NCBI GenBank assembly: GCA_002291845.1
Contig: DBAU01000091.1
Location: 1-21,703 of the forward strand
Reading direction: 5' to 3'
From: Alphaproteobacteria bacterium UBA1002
GTDB taxonomy: Bacteria > Pseudomonadota > Alphaproteobacteria > Rickettsiales > UBA998
Length of the DNA: 21,703 nucleotides
Shown here: piece by piece, positions 6,259 through 15,086 of the stretch
Position numbering within the stretch: the stretch's first letter is position 1
How the letters are laid out: every line of letters starts with the position of its first letter
Program-made: the position numbers and the translations under genes
Notes under the pieces: model-generated
What the model was told of the DNA's origin: nothing
The model's input: the letters and a program-made list of their open reading frames with translations, nothing else
Databases searched by the model: none

Positions 6259-7046
6259 GAAGCCTCCGGCAGGTGAGGAAATAACCGCGCTTTCAATGTT
6301 TCGTAACTGGCGTCCAGCGGCACATTTTTCGCCGGAGACGTATCCACCAGCATGCCGAAATAGGTATCAACATTCTCCAGATTAAATATATAGGGCTTGT
6401 GGCTGAACGTGCTGGCCACCCATTGCCAGGAGAAATTATTGCTCGCCAGATCGCCATCCAGCAGGTGATGCAGGAACCAGCGCGCCCCGGCCTGCCACTT
6501 TACCCGCCGGAAATGCACCACATAGCTTGCCAGGTACATCCGCGCATGGTTGTGCAGATAGCCGGTATGGATCAGCTCCTGGATGAAGGCGTCAATGCAG
6601 GCCACCCCGGTGGTCCCCTGCGCGATGTCGTCAGGCAGCGCGTCGGCATAGTCCTCTGCCGCAAAGCCTGTTTTGTAAGGCTCCACATCCTCCCATGCCC
6701 AGCCGGGATGCGCCCGCAGCACCTGCTGCCAGAATGCACGCCAGGCAAGCTCTTGGATGAATTTATGGATCTGCTGCGGATGAGAACAGCGCGCCAGCGC
6801 CTCGTTGCGTACCTCGTTCAGGCTGAGAATGCCGTGATGCAGATAAGGCGACAGGCGGGTGACCTTGCCGTTGCCGAAATTCCGTGTGCGGCCGTAATGC
6901 AGCGGATCGATCGCGGCGAGCTTACGTTCCGCCTTGGCGCGGCCGCCCTGGATGTAGCTGCGCTCGCCCGCCGCCCACGGCGCCAGCGCCTTGACATGCG
7001 CTACCAGCGCATCACGGCTGTCAAACTGGGTGGGGAGTGGATCCAT
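6243..7046 (-). CDS. short photolyase-like FAD-binding protein
   Basis: This 267-residue protein contains only the helical FAD-binding half of a photolyase. It shows GKVTRLSPYLHHGILS near 60-75, QELAWRAFWQQVL at 98-110, HNHARMYLASYVVHF at 166-179 and LLDGDLASNNFSWQWVAS at about 195-212. The flavin-proximal Asn pair (203/204) and Trp207/209 are therefore present, unlike in the photolyase encoded at 3327. Short photolyases lacking the N-terminal domain are a described class, so repair activity is plausible. I chose ATG 7046; a TTG two codons earlier is also open. No ribosome site is evident. The downstream overlapping gene supplies a separate alpha/beta domain. Confidence 0.85.
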   Translation of the reverse strand: MDPLPTQFDSRDALVAHVKALAPWAAGERSYIQGGRAKAERKLAAIDPLHYGRTRNFGNGKVTRLSPYLHHGILSLNEVRNEALARCSHPQQIHKFIQELAWRAFWQQVLRAHPGWAWEDVEPYKTGFAAEDYADALPDDIAQGTTGVACIDAFIQELIHTGYLHNHARMYLASYVVHFRRVKWQAGARWFLHHLLDGDLASNNFSWQWVASTFSHKPYIFNLENVDTYFGMLVDTSPAKNVPLDASYETLKARLFPHLPEASCAAR

Positions 7047-7140
7047 CAGCAAAAATACGTATTTTTTTTATATTAGAGAATGTGCATATGGCGACGATAC
7101 GAGTGCTGATCAAGGGGGGCTTGATGGAAAGAAGAACGAT
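7047..7140. other. gap between the RTX gene end and the split-photolyase start
   Basis: This AT-rich gap contains a 16-base palindrome (AAAAATACGTATTTTT at 7051-7066) just before the FAD-protein start and a small stem at 7109-7114/7120-7125 with a GGGGG loop. The small stem has no adjacent T run in either direction. Because the RTX and photolyase genes both read on the minus strand, this gap should hold the RTX terminator and the photolyase promoter, but neither is clear. Confidence 0.35.
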
Positions 7141-10100
7141 TTAAAACACGAAGTCAGCGGCGGCGATGTTGTAGTCTTTTTCCCAGTAACCCACCAGCTG
7201 GAAGCCAAAGGATGTGCCGCTGATGGTGACGCGGGTCATGTATCCACCGATCTGATCCGGCGTAGAGAAGACGAGGTCGCCCCAATCCAGCGAGCCACCG
7301 GGGGCAAGAGCATCGAGCGCGCTGTCGGAGAGATCGATGATGTCGGCGTCATTACCTTCGCGGAAATCCCAGATCACATCCATGCCGGTGATGGTGTCGG
7401 AGTCACCGCTGGAGAAGACGAAACGATCCACGCCCGAGCCGGCTTCCAGCGTATCGGCCCCAATGCCGCCGATCAGCGTATCGTTGCCAAAGCCACCCGA
7501 GAGGGAATCGTTGCCGGCTTCGCCGAGGAGCGAATCGTTGCCGTCACCGCCCCACACGGAATCATTGCCATCTCCGGCACTGACCGTGTCATTGCCTTCC
7601 AGCGCGGCAATGAAATCGGCGCTGGATGTTCCTGTGAAGTTTGTTGCTACGTTAGTCAGGAGGGTTCCTGCATTGAACGTGATGGTGCCGTTTGCACCAC
7701 CGGTGAAGCTGAAGGTGCCAAACACGGTCAGTCTGAAGTCAATCCCTGCGCTGGACGCGGTGATATCCGTCCAGTTTGCATTGACCTGCCCAAACTGTGA
7801 GGCCGTGTAGTTTGTGATGGTCACTTCCGTGGCACCTGCACCAATGCCAGTGAAGCCGTGAAGAATAATCGAATCATCGGAGCCGTAATCCATAATGGCA
7901 TCGCGGCTTCCGATGGCATTGCGCGATTCCAGTGGATCATAAATGATAAAGGTATCGGCCCCACTTCCTAATCCCGGTGTCACACCGCCGCCATACATGA
8001 TATCCGATCCATAGCCGCCGATCAGCACATCATTCCCACCATCTCCACTAAAGCGATTGCCGATTGCGCCATCATTTCCCTCCCCGCCATAAAGGGTGTC
8101 ATTGCCACCCAAACCTGTCAGGTTAGACTCATTGCCTCGGCCGCCATAGAAGATATCACTCCCCCCCCCTCCGAGCAGGTCGTCAGACTGCGCGTAGGCG
8201 ATGATCAGGTCCACCACACCTGGCTGGCTGGTCACCAGGTTTGAGCTATTATTCATTATTTTTGTATTGTTTCCCCCGACGATTGTATCGCTACCCGTAT
8301 CATGGAAAGAGCGCGAAACTACCCCATACGTATCGGCTCCTACGGCAGTGCCCCGGGCATTGACCAGAAACATGCGATCATCGCCAAGGCCCAGATCGAT
8401 ATCGGGTCTCCCAGTATCCGAAAATGTCCCGGACCGATCGACAGGAGCCGTGGCATCGTATTTGTAAATCACTAGATCATTCCCATCGAGCGCGGCGATG
8501 TTATCCCACCCCCGGGCACTATAACCCGCATAGATCGTATCATTCCCACTGCTACCCATAATGCCCTGACGGGTGGTATCCAGCGCCTCGCGAATCACCC
8601 CTACCGTCGGATCGGCATCCCCCGGTGCGTTATCCACGAGGTTATTGCTGAAGATGAAATCAGAGGCTGTCAAATTAAGGCTGCTATCCGCGTTGGTTGC
8701 AAAATCCCCGCGAAGTGCAATTTGGTTGTTTCCCCCCCACGACAAACGGTTTGAGGTGATAAAGGTAAGATCAAGGCTTGCATTGTACGCGATAAACATC
8801 TCCTGAGTGCGGGCTGTGTCTCCCGCCCCAATATAGATCCCGGTAAAGGTTAATCCATCGAGCCAGATGCGATCGCTCCCTTTGATAAAATCTTCGATGA
8901 TGCCATACCCTGTGTTGCGCATTTCCATCGTGCTGGAGAAGCGGAAAACATCATTGCCTGCTCCGCCATAAAGAATGCTGGCAACCCCCGTGGTGTAGTT
9001 TTCAAAGTTCAGCGTATCGTCGCCATTGCCTCCATAAATGGTGTTTATCCCTGAACCGCCTTCAATCCAGTCATTGCCATCCCCACCATATATTTCGTCT
9101 GTCCCTCCGCTGCCGTAAATGGTGTCGTTGCCCGCATCGCCAAGAATAAGATCGTTTCCGGCTAATCCGTAAATGATGTCATCGCCCCCGCCACCAAGGA
9201 TCGCATCCGTCACCGCGGTCCCTGTGATGGTGTCTGCCCCGTTGCTACCCGTGGTTCCAAAGAAAATAAAATCACTTAATGTAAGGCTCTTATGCCCTGT
9301 CATTTCGATGTAGAAATCATATTCTGCCGGATTGGCGCGGATGATGGTCTTGGCCGTGCCGCCGGAGCCGGTCTGGTACCATTCCAGCACGGAGCCGCTG
9401 GCATTTCCCTGTCCTTCGACGATACCAGTAAAGAAGGGCAGGCGTAGCTTATCAATCCCGGTTTCAAAATCGGTGATGATGTCAAAAGCTGCAAATTTAC
9501 TGGCAAAATTGGCATACTCAAAAATATCTGCTCCTGCGCCACCGCTCATGGTATCGCTATCGCTTCCGCCAATCAGCGTATCGTCGCCGTTGCCGCCACT
9601 TAGAACATCATTATCTGCGCCGCCGTCAATCCAGTCATTGCCATCGTCACCAAAAAGGCTGTCGTTATTTTCTTCGCCAAAAATGGTGTCGATCCCTGTG
9701 CCACCATAGACTGTATCATTACCACTTCCAGCGATTAGGCTGTCATTATCTGCGCCGCCATCCAGCCAGTCATTGCCACCCGAGCTACGCAGCGTGTCGT
9801 TCCCTGCCTCGCCATAAAGCGTATCACTGCCGCTGGTCAGCCCAATCTGGTACTCTCCGAGCATTGAATCATTGCCATCTCCGCCATAGGCGAGGTCGTT
9901 ACCCGTATTGACGCCGGAACCGGCTGTTATGTGATCAAGAAAGATCGAATCATTGCCGCCGCGACCATACACCGTATCGTGGCCAGCGCCACCATAGATA
10001 AGATCAGCCCCATCGCCGCTGATGATCACATCGGCTCCTGCGCCACCCGCCAGTGTTTGAGCAACCGCGCCGGTATACGCGTTACCTGGATTGGTCACTG

Positions 10101-13100
10101 CGAGTTGAATAATATGATCGGTCGAGGTGCTGCCATCAGAGGCGGTGAGGCGGAGTTGGTATGCACCCGCTACACCGGTTCCCGCGGTGACAGCCAGCGC
10201 AAGCGTAGAGGCGTTAAAACTCAACCATGCCGGGGTGCCGGCGGTAAACGAGGCGCCATTATTTGTCGAGAATGCCATGGAATAGGTGAGGGCGTTACCT
10301 TCTGGATCAGTAAACGTGCCCCCAGGGATCGTATAAGCATACGCTTGCGCTGTGGTGAATCCCTGTGCCCCCACGGGTGCAGCGATGACGGGTGCATCGT
10401 TTTCTGCGGTGATATTGACGGTGACATCGGTATTGGCGGAGGTGCCGCCCTGGCCATCATTGACGGTGAGGCGGAGGGTGCGTGTGGCGGCGGGTGTGTT
10501 GCTGCTGGTCTGGTAGGTGAGGTTTTCGAGCAAGGCTTCGACGGCGGCGATTGTGGCGCTGCTATTGAGGTTGATCTGCAGGGCGTTGGTACCGACGCCG
10601 TTATTGGGTGAGGCCTGGATGGTACCGATGGCGACACCGCCGAAGGAGACAGTGGTACCCGAGACACCGATCTGCCCGGCGGCATTGCCCTGGTGGCGTA
10701 CGCTGAGGGTATCGGTGGCGGCTCCACCGCTGACGTAGCTCACCCGTACATTGCCGCCATTGAGGCTGGCGGGGTTGTCGATGTCGCTGAGGGTAATGTC
10801 GGCATCGATCAGCTGGGCGGCGGCGTTGATGGTGTTCTCGGCGACGGTGAGGCTGCTGGTGACGTTACCGAGGGTGGGGGCGTCATTGACTGCATTGACG
10901 GTGATGGCCATGGCATCGGTATCGGTATTACCTGAGCCGTCATCGGCGCTCATGGTGAGCAGCACACTGCCATTGGCGTTGGCGGCCGGGGTAAAGCGCA
11001 GGCCGTTGGTATCGGCGAGGGTGGCGTTGATCTGGGCTTGGGTGGCGCCGGTGATGGTGACGCTTGCGGTGCCGTTGCCGGTGACCATCCCGCCGGTGAT
11101 GCCACCCCCGACGCTGGTGGAGAGGGTGAGGCTGCCAGAGGCCACGGTGAAGGTAACATTGTTGGGGGTACCCGGGGTGGGATCACTCAGGGTGATGCCG
11201 CTCAAGGTGAAGGTGGTATCCTCGTTGCCGCTAAGGCTGCCGGGGAGGTTATTCAGGCTTCCCTCGTTGAGGTCGAGGATGTTGACCGTAAAGTTCTGTG
11301 TCTGGGCATTGACGCCGTCGCTGGCCTGTACGGTGATGCTGTGCGACGCATTGGCCTCAAAGTCGAGCAGGCTACCATTGGCGACGCGCAGTTCATTGCC
11401 AACGATGGTGAAGCGTCCCCCGGCATTATTCGTGAGGGTGTAGGTAATGGGCGCGCCTTCGGGATCGGTGGCGGCCAGCGTGCCGATGACGGTGCCGTTG
11501 GGGCTGTTCTCGGCGATGCTGCTGGCGGATAGGGTAGGCAGGGTGAGCGTCTCGTTGATATCGGTAAGGTTGATGGTGACGATGGCGTCGGCGCTGAGCG
11601 TGCCGTCGGAGACGCGCACGGTGAGGGTGTAGCTGCGGTTGGCGGGGACCTCGAAGTCGAGCAGGCTGGCGTTGGCGATGCTGATCTGCCCGGTGGTGCT
11701 GTCCAGCGCGAAGGTGCCGCCGGTGTTACCGGAGAGGAGGGAGTAGGTGAGGCTGGCCCCGGCATCTTCGTCGGAAGCGGCCACGCGGTTCAACGGGTTC
11801 AGTCCATTGGCGCGCACCACCAGTGCGCCCACGGTGCTGTTTTCAGCAATGGTAAAGGTCTGGTTGAAAGTGACGGGTGCGTCATTGACGTTATTCACGG
11901 CAATGGTCAGGGTCTCGGTGTAGCTGAGGCCGGTGTTATCAGTGACGCGGATCTGGACGTTGTGGCTGGCTTTCTGCTCAAAGTTGAGCGAGCCGTTGAG
12001 AAGCAGCTGGTTGCCGCTGAGAACGAACTTGCCGTCCGGATCAGAGAGCAGAGTGTAGGTATGGGTATTGCCCGTATCGTCATCCACGGCGCTTAAGGTG
12101 CCGATGACGGTATTCAGCGCGCTGTTCTCGTTGATGGCTGCGGAGGAGATCACCAGATCCTTGGGTGCTTCGTTGACGTTAGTCACGCCGATGGTGAAGC
12201 TCTGATCGCGGGTGAGGCCCCCGGCATCGGTGACGCGCACGGTGACGCTGTGGGAGCTGGCGGCTTCGAAGTTGAGCAGGCTGCCATCGGCGACGGTGAC
12301 CACCCCGGTGGACGCGTCGATGGCAAAGCGTCCCCCGGCATTGTCGGAGAGGCTGTAGGTAAACGTCTCGCCAGCATCGGGATCGGTGGCCAGCGCGGTG
12401 ACGCCGACGACGGTGCCGTTGGCGGCGTTCTCGGCGATGCTATTGGCGCTGGCATTGCTATCCAGCAAAGTGGCAGGGGCCTCATTGACATTGGTGATAC
12501 CGATGGTGAAGGCCTGATCATGGGTGAGGCCGCTGGCATCGGTGACGCGCAGGGTGACATTGTGGGAGGTGGCGGCTTCGAAGTTGAGGGCGCCACTCAC
12601 TTGCAGCTGGTTGCCGACGAGGGCAAAGAGTCCTGAGGGATTGCCCCCGGGGGCAAAGCTGTAGCTGAGGGTGTCGCCGCTATCGGGGTCACTGCCAAGC
12701 AGGGTAGCAACCACGGTGCCCGCCGCGCTGTTCTCGGCGATGCTGGTGGCGGAGAGGCTGAGAGCGGTAGGGGCATCGTTGGTGTTGGCAACGGTGATCT
12801 GGAAGCTATCTGCGACGCTGCCGCCGCGTCCATCACTGGCGATGACGCGCAGGGTGAGGGTGCCGACATGGGGATTGAGCGGTGTGCCGGCGAAGGTGCG
12901 GGTGGCGGCGTCAAAGCTCAGCCAGCTGGGCAGCGCCGCCCATGCAGAGCCGTTCCATGCCTGCGCGGTATAGGAGAGGCTATCACTGGCATCGGGGTCA
13001 AGGAAGTCGCCAACGGCAAAGCTGAGACTGAAGGGGCTGTCCTCGGTGGCGTTCTGATCTGCGATAGGGGTGATGATCAGGGGGATGGCGTTGGCCGGAG

Positions 13101-13857
13101 GTGCCGGTGTTGTCGGCGTGGAGGCGGGCGCGCTGGGAGCGAGGGATTGCATGACAGGCCAGTTGGGGGCGGTGGCCATGGGTGCGGCCGCAAAGGAGGT
13201 TGCGGAGGGGGTACTGGCTGCAGGCGTACTGATAGCAGAGGTCAGCACGGTGGGGGTGCTCACGGGGAGGATCGGTTCTTCCGGAGAGGATGTGGCAACC
13301 AGCGGACGCGGCAGATCCGGGGTGTGCAGTGGCGCGGGGCGATCAAGAAAGGGGCTGGCCTCGCTGCGTGCGTAAAAAGAGATGCCGGAGGAGTGAGACG
13401 GGCTCGTGGTGGTGAGGCTGGGCAGGCGGTCGCTTGGGGCTTGCGCAGCGCGCAGGGCGTCGCTGTCCGGTGCTTCCACGCTGACGTTGAGGACAGGCGA
13501 GGGGGTGGTGACGTCATTGCTCTGTGTGAGGGTGCTGAGGACCTCGCGCAGCAGGGCGGCTTGTCCGGAGATGACGACCTGCCCGAGCTCTGGTGCGCCG
13601 CTGAGGCGAATGCCGGGGGTCGTGCTGGCCTGCAGCCGTGTAATCTCCTCGGCGCTGAGCTGCAGCCGGACATGCACTTCCTGCGTCCCACTCAGATGCG
13701 ACAAAGCATGTCCCAGATTCATGCTCGAAGAGGCCAGGACGATCGGTGCCTCGTCACGGCGCGGGGCGGCCTCCGCGGTGGATGGCAGATGCTCTGCCGT
13801 CGCACGTGGCGTGGTCACAGGCGATATGGAAGACGGATGCGTTGGTGCGTTGTTCAT
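7141..13857 (-). CDS. giant cadherin/RTX secreted protein
   Basis: This 2238-residue protein is expected to leave the cell by type I secretion and act as a calcium-dependent surface or matrix adhesin. Residues 1-145 have no domain I recognise, and 145-255 form a Pro/Thr/Ser linker. A dystroglycan-type cadherin domain spans 256-360. Five cadherin repeats span 362-864, each closing in an NEAP/NDAP-like linker and carrying a DxDxG-like acidic turn. VCBS-like domains lie at 865-992 and 993-1155, and a second dystroglycan-type domain at 1155-1257. RTX nonapeptides (GGxGxDxxx) fall in blocks near 1261-1439, 1536-1640, 1766-1972 and 2076-2145. Each block is followed by a DFxxGxDxL-like strand. The tail ends AADFVF, as in type I substrates. 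No Cys-rich or enzyme domain was seen. The secretion genes are not in this window. Confidence 0.93.
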   Translation of the reverse strand: MNNAPTHPSSISPVTTPRATAEHLPSTAEAAPRRDEAPIVLASSSMNLGHALSHLSGTQEVHVRLQLSAEEITRLQASTTPGIRLSGAPELGQVVISGQAALLREVLSTLTQSNDVTTPSPVLNVSVEAPDSDALRAAQAPSDRLPSLTTTSPSHSSGISFYARSEASPFLDRPAPLHTPDLPRPLVATSSPEEPILPVSTPTVLTSAISTPAASTPSATSFAAAPMATAPNWPVMQSLAPSAPASTPTTPAPPANAIPLIITPIADQNATEDSPFSLSFAVGDFLDPDASDSLSYTAQAWNGSAWAALPSWLSFDAATRTFAGTPLNPHVGTLTLRVIASDGRGGSVADSFQITVANTNDAPTALSLSATSIAENSAAGTVVATLLGSDPDSGDTLSYSFAPGGNPSGLFALVGNQLQVSGALNFEAATSHNVTLRVTDASGLTHDQAFTIGITNVNEAPATLLDSNASANSIAENAANGTVVGVTALATDPDAGETFTYSLSDNAGGRFAIDASTGVVTVADGSLLNFEAASSHSVTVRVTDAGGLTRDQSFTIGVTNVNEAPKDLVISSAAINENSALNTVIGTLSAVDDDTGNTHTYTLLSDPDGKFVLSGNQLLLNGSLNFEQKASHNVQIRVTDNTGLSYTETLTIAVNNVNDAPVTFNQTFTIAENSTVGALVVRANGLNPLNRVAASDEDAGASLTYSLLSGNTGGTFALDSTTGQISIANASLLDFEVPANRSYTLTVRVSDGTLSADAIVTINLTDINETLTLPTLSASSIAENSPNGTVIGTLAATDPEGAPITYTLTNNAGGRFTIVGNELRVANGSLLDFEANASHSITVQASDGVNAQTQNFTVNILDLNEGSLNNLPGSLSGNEDTTFTLSGITLSDPTPGTPNNVTFTVASGSLTLSTSVGGGITGGMVTGNGTASVTITGATQAQINATLADTNGLRFTPAANANGSVLLTMSADDGSGNTDTDAMAITVNAVNDAPTLGNVTSSLTVAENTINAAAQLIDADITLSDIDNPASLNGGNVRVSYVSGGAATDTLSVRHQGNAAGQIGVSGTTVSFGGVAIGTIQASPNNGVGTNALQINLNSSATIAAVEALLENLTYQTSSNTPAATRTLRLTVNDGQGGTSANTDVTVNITAENDAPVIAAPVGAQGFTTAQAYAYTIPGGTFTDPEGNALTYSMAFSTNNGASFTAGTPAWLSFNASTLALAVTAGTGVAGAYQLRLTASDGSTSTDHIIQLAVTNPGNAYTGAVAQTLAGGAGADVIISGDGADLIYGGAGHDTVYGRGGNDSIFLDHITAGSGVNTGNDLAYGGDGNDSMLGEYQIGLTSGSDTLYGEAGNDTLRSSGGNDWLDGGADNDSLIAGSGNDTVYGGTGIDTIFGEENNDSLFGDDGNDWIDGGADNDVLSGGNGDDTLIGGSDSDTMSGGAGADIFEYANFASKFAAFDIITDFETGIDKLRLPFFTGIVEGQGNASGSVLEWYQTGSGGTAKTIIRANPAEYDFYIEMTGHKSLTLSDFIFFGTTGSNGADTITGTAVTDAILGGGGDDIIYGLAGNDLILGDAGNDTIYGSGGTDEIYGGDGNDWIEGGSGINTIYGGNGDDTLNFENYTTGVASILYGGAGNDVFRFSSTMEMRNTGYGIIEDFIKGSDRIWLDGLTFTGIYIGAGDTARTQEMFIAYNASLDLTFITSNRLSWGGNNQIALRGDFATNADSSLNLTASDFIFSNNLVDNAPGDADPTVGVIREALDTTRQGIMGSSGNDTIYAGYSARGWDNIAALDGNDLVIYKYDATAPVDRSGTFSDTGRPDIDLGLGDDRMFLVNARGTAVGADTYGVVSRSFHDTGSDTIVGGNNTKIMNNSSNLVTSQPGVVDLIIAYAQSDDLLGGGGSDIFYGGRGNESNLTGLGGNDTLYGGEGNDGAIGNRFSGDGGNDVLIGGYGSDIMYGGGVTPGLGSGADTFIIYDPLESRNAIGSRDAIMDYGSDDSIILHGFTGIGAGATEVTITNYTASQFGQVNANWTDITASSAGIDFRLTVFGTFSFTGGANGTITFNAGTLLTNVATNFTGTSSADFIAALEGNDTVSAGDGNDSVWGGDGNDSLLGEAGNDSLSGGFGNDTLIGGIGADTLEAGSGVDRFVFSSGDSDTITGMDVIWDFREGNDADIIDLSDSALDALAPGGSLDWGDLVFSTPDQIGGYMTRVTISGTSFGFQLVGYWEKDYNIAAADFVF
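7420..10075 (-). repeat. RTX nonapeptide-coding repeat region
   Basis: The DNA repeats with a 27-base period wherever GGxGxDxxx units are encoded, in four blocks (about 7420-7640, 7940-8560, 8940-9250 and 9540-10075). On the plus strand the recurring core resembles CATTGCCATCTCCGCC. Units vary at many positions and keep the reading frame, so this is protein-level repetition. Each two nonapeptides form one turn of a calcium beta-roll. Confidence 0.88.
8161..8169 (-). repeat. nine-base G homopolymer within the RTX gene
   Basis: Nine consecutive C on the plus strand encode part of a Gly4 run in the RTX protein (LLGGGGSDIF). A second run of seven C lies at 8732-8738. A one-base slip here would remove the last 340 or so residues, including the secretion tail. 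Confidence 0.8.
11264..12776 (-). repeat. five tandem cadherin-repeat units of about 300 bases
   Basis: Unit borders are marked by the linker codons for NEAP/NDAP/NETL near 12772, 12475, 12168, 11880, 11555 and 11265, giving units of about 290-325 bases. The two units ending near 12168 and 12475 are very similar at DNA level, with matching blocks about 312 bases apart (for example near 12211 and 12523). This suggests recent duplication or gene conversion. Confidence 0.75.
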
Positions 13858-14297
13858 TACGGATGCATAGCGTTACCATGCAATAATACCTAAGGGGTTC
13901 TAATAAAGAGTTAATAGATGGCATTTTAGGGAAATGCCGCGTCATCACTCAAACACGCAAAGATACAAATATAACAAAAGGATAACCTGTCTCCCACACC
14001 CAACATACACACCCTGTATCAAAAAAATCTTCCACACAGGGGTCTATTTGACCCTGCCGCGGGGTGTAGGCGGGTGTAGGTGCACGCCCGATACTATCTA
14101 TTGATTGCATCCAATCATTATGGCATGTACCTGTCTTTAAATTATCCATTGCTAAGAATCGATATTGCGCTGGATTTTCTGATCGCAACCCAACATTGGT
14201 TGTGGGCAGGACAGGAGGTCAAGGGTGCCACGCACATGCTCATTTTTTTCATGCGTAAGTCGTCCTGGCGGTCTTAAAAATAAGGATTAATGGTCCG
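13858..14297. other. 440-base divergent intergenic region
   Basis: This lies between the starts of the RTX gene (minus) and wzm (plus), so it should carry both promoters. The part next to the RTX gene is AT-rich, with TATTAT on the minus strand at 13888-13883 as a possible -10. A stem at 14039-14044/14050-14055 has a TATTT loop. Two tandem copies of GGGTGTAGG lie at 14062-14070 and 14072-14080. I see no convincing gene; the open frame at 14080-14277 has no family resemblance and no ribosome site. Confidence 0.5.
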
Positions 14298-15083
14298 ATG
14301 CACTCCCTCATGACCATGATGCGCGAAGTTATCGCTACTCGCTCAGTGCTGGTGCAGCTGATTCGACAGCTCCTGATTCTGCGTTATCGGCGTACGATGC
14401 TCGGTTACTTGTGGACCCTGATTAACCCATTGCTGATGATGACGATTACCGCGTTGGTTTTTTCCAATTTGTTCAAAGTGGAATTACGAACTTTTGCCAT
14501 TTTTATGTTCGCCGGCATGGTTCCATGGAATTTTTTTAACGCGATGGTTGTGCAATCCTCGCATGCGTTCATCACCAATGAAGGATTGATCAAGAAAATT
14601 TATCTTCCCAAAATGCTCTTCCCGCTTAGCGTTGCCGGTGCCACCCTGGTAGACAGTGTCCTGTCTTTATGTGCATTATTTCTGATTATTGTTTTGATTG
14701 GTGGCGAGCCATCTTGGGCGCTTTTCTTTTTGCCTTTGGCGTATGTTATTTTATTTTTCTTTGCCTTAGGCATCTCGATGATCATCGCTATCGCCACTGC
14801 CTTTTATCGAGATCTTCAGCATATGATCACGATTGCAATGCAAGCCCTATTTTTCTTGACGCCGATTATTTACGATAAATCATTTATCGTGGGTGGGGTT
14901 GAAATGTTACTTAACCTCAATCCGGTGACCCCATTTATTGATTTGTTTCGTTCTCCCATCCGCTACGGTGAGTGGCCAGAGATGATGACCGTTTTGCATT
15001 CCATTGAAATCGCCGCAGCGTCTATGATTGTGGGCCTCTTCTTCTTCCTGCGTCTGGAGAAGAAAATTGTATTCAGGTTATAG
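14298..15083 (+). CDS. wzm: ABC-2 polysaccharide export permease (Wzm/KpsM type)
   Basis: This is a 261-residue inner-membrane subunit of a polysaccharide ABC exporter. It has the family N-terminus, with an amphipathic stretch (LRYRRTMLGYLWTLINPLL) before the first membrane helix. About six hydrophobic segments follow, then the LNPVTPFIDLFR motif near the last loop. With the next gene product it would move a lipid-linked glycan across the inner membrane. An AAGGA sequence precedes the start at a slightly long distance. The ATP-binding gene starts three bases after the stop, so the pair is one transcript. Base composition is clearly more AT-rich than in the photolyase region. Confidence 0.92.
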   Translation: MHSLMTMMREVIATRSVLVQLIRQLLILRYRRTMLGYLWTLINPLLMMTITALVFSNLFKVELRTFAIFMFAGMVPWNFFNAMVVQSSHAFITNEGLIKKIYLPKMLFPLSVAGATLVDSVLSLCALFLIIVLIGGEPSWALFFLPLAYVILFFFALGISMIIAIATAFYRDLQHMITIAMQALFFLTPIIYDKSFIVGGVEMLLNLNPVTPFIDLFRSPIRYGEWPEMMTVLHSIEIAAASMIVGLFFFLRLEKKIVFRL

Positions 15084-15086
15084 GCC

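Noticed and set aside
7109..7125. ATCAAG/CTTGAT stem after the RTX gene considered as a terminator
   Set aside because: Six base pairs, mostly A:T, and no T run on the RTX coding strand.
7420..10075. Dense short repeats considered as a possible CRISPR or noncoding array
   Set aside because: Period is 27 bases in frame, units are variable and encode calcium-binding nonapeptides.
10751..11443. 230-codon plus-strand open frame opposite the RTX gene
   Set aside because: Low-complexity Val/Leu/Ser translation of the repeated cadherin/VCBS coding DNA; the minus-strand protein is clearly real.
12868..13893. 341-codon Gly/Arg-rich plus-strand open frame
   Set aside because: Antisense of the GC-rich N-terminal part of the RTX gene; lacks domains and is explained by base composition.
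14080..14277. 65-codon open frame before wzm
   Set aside because: No ribosome site, no recognisable motif and located in a promoter-containing gap.
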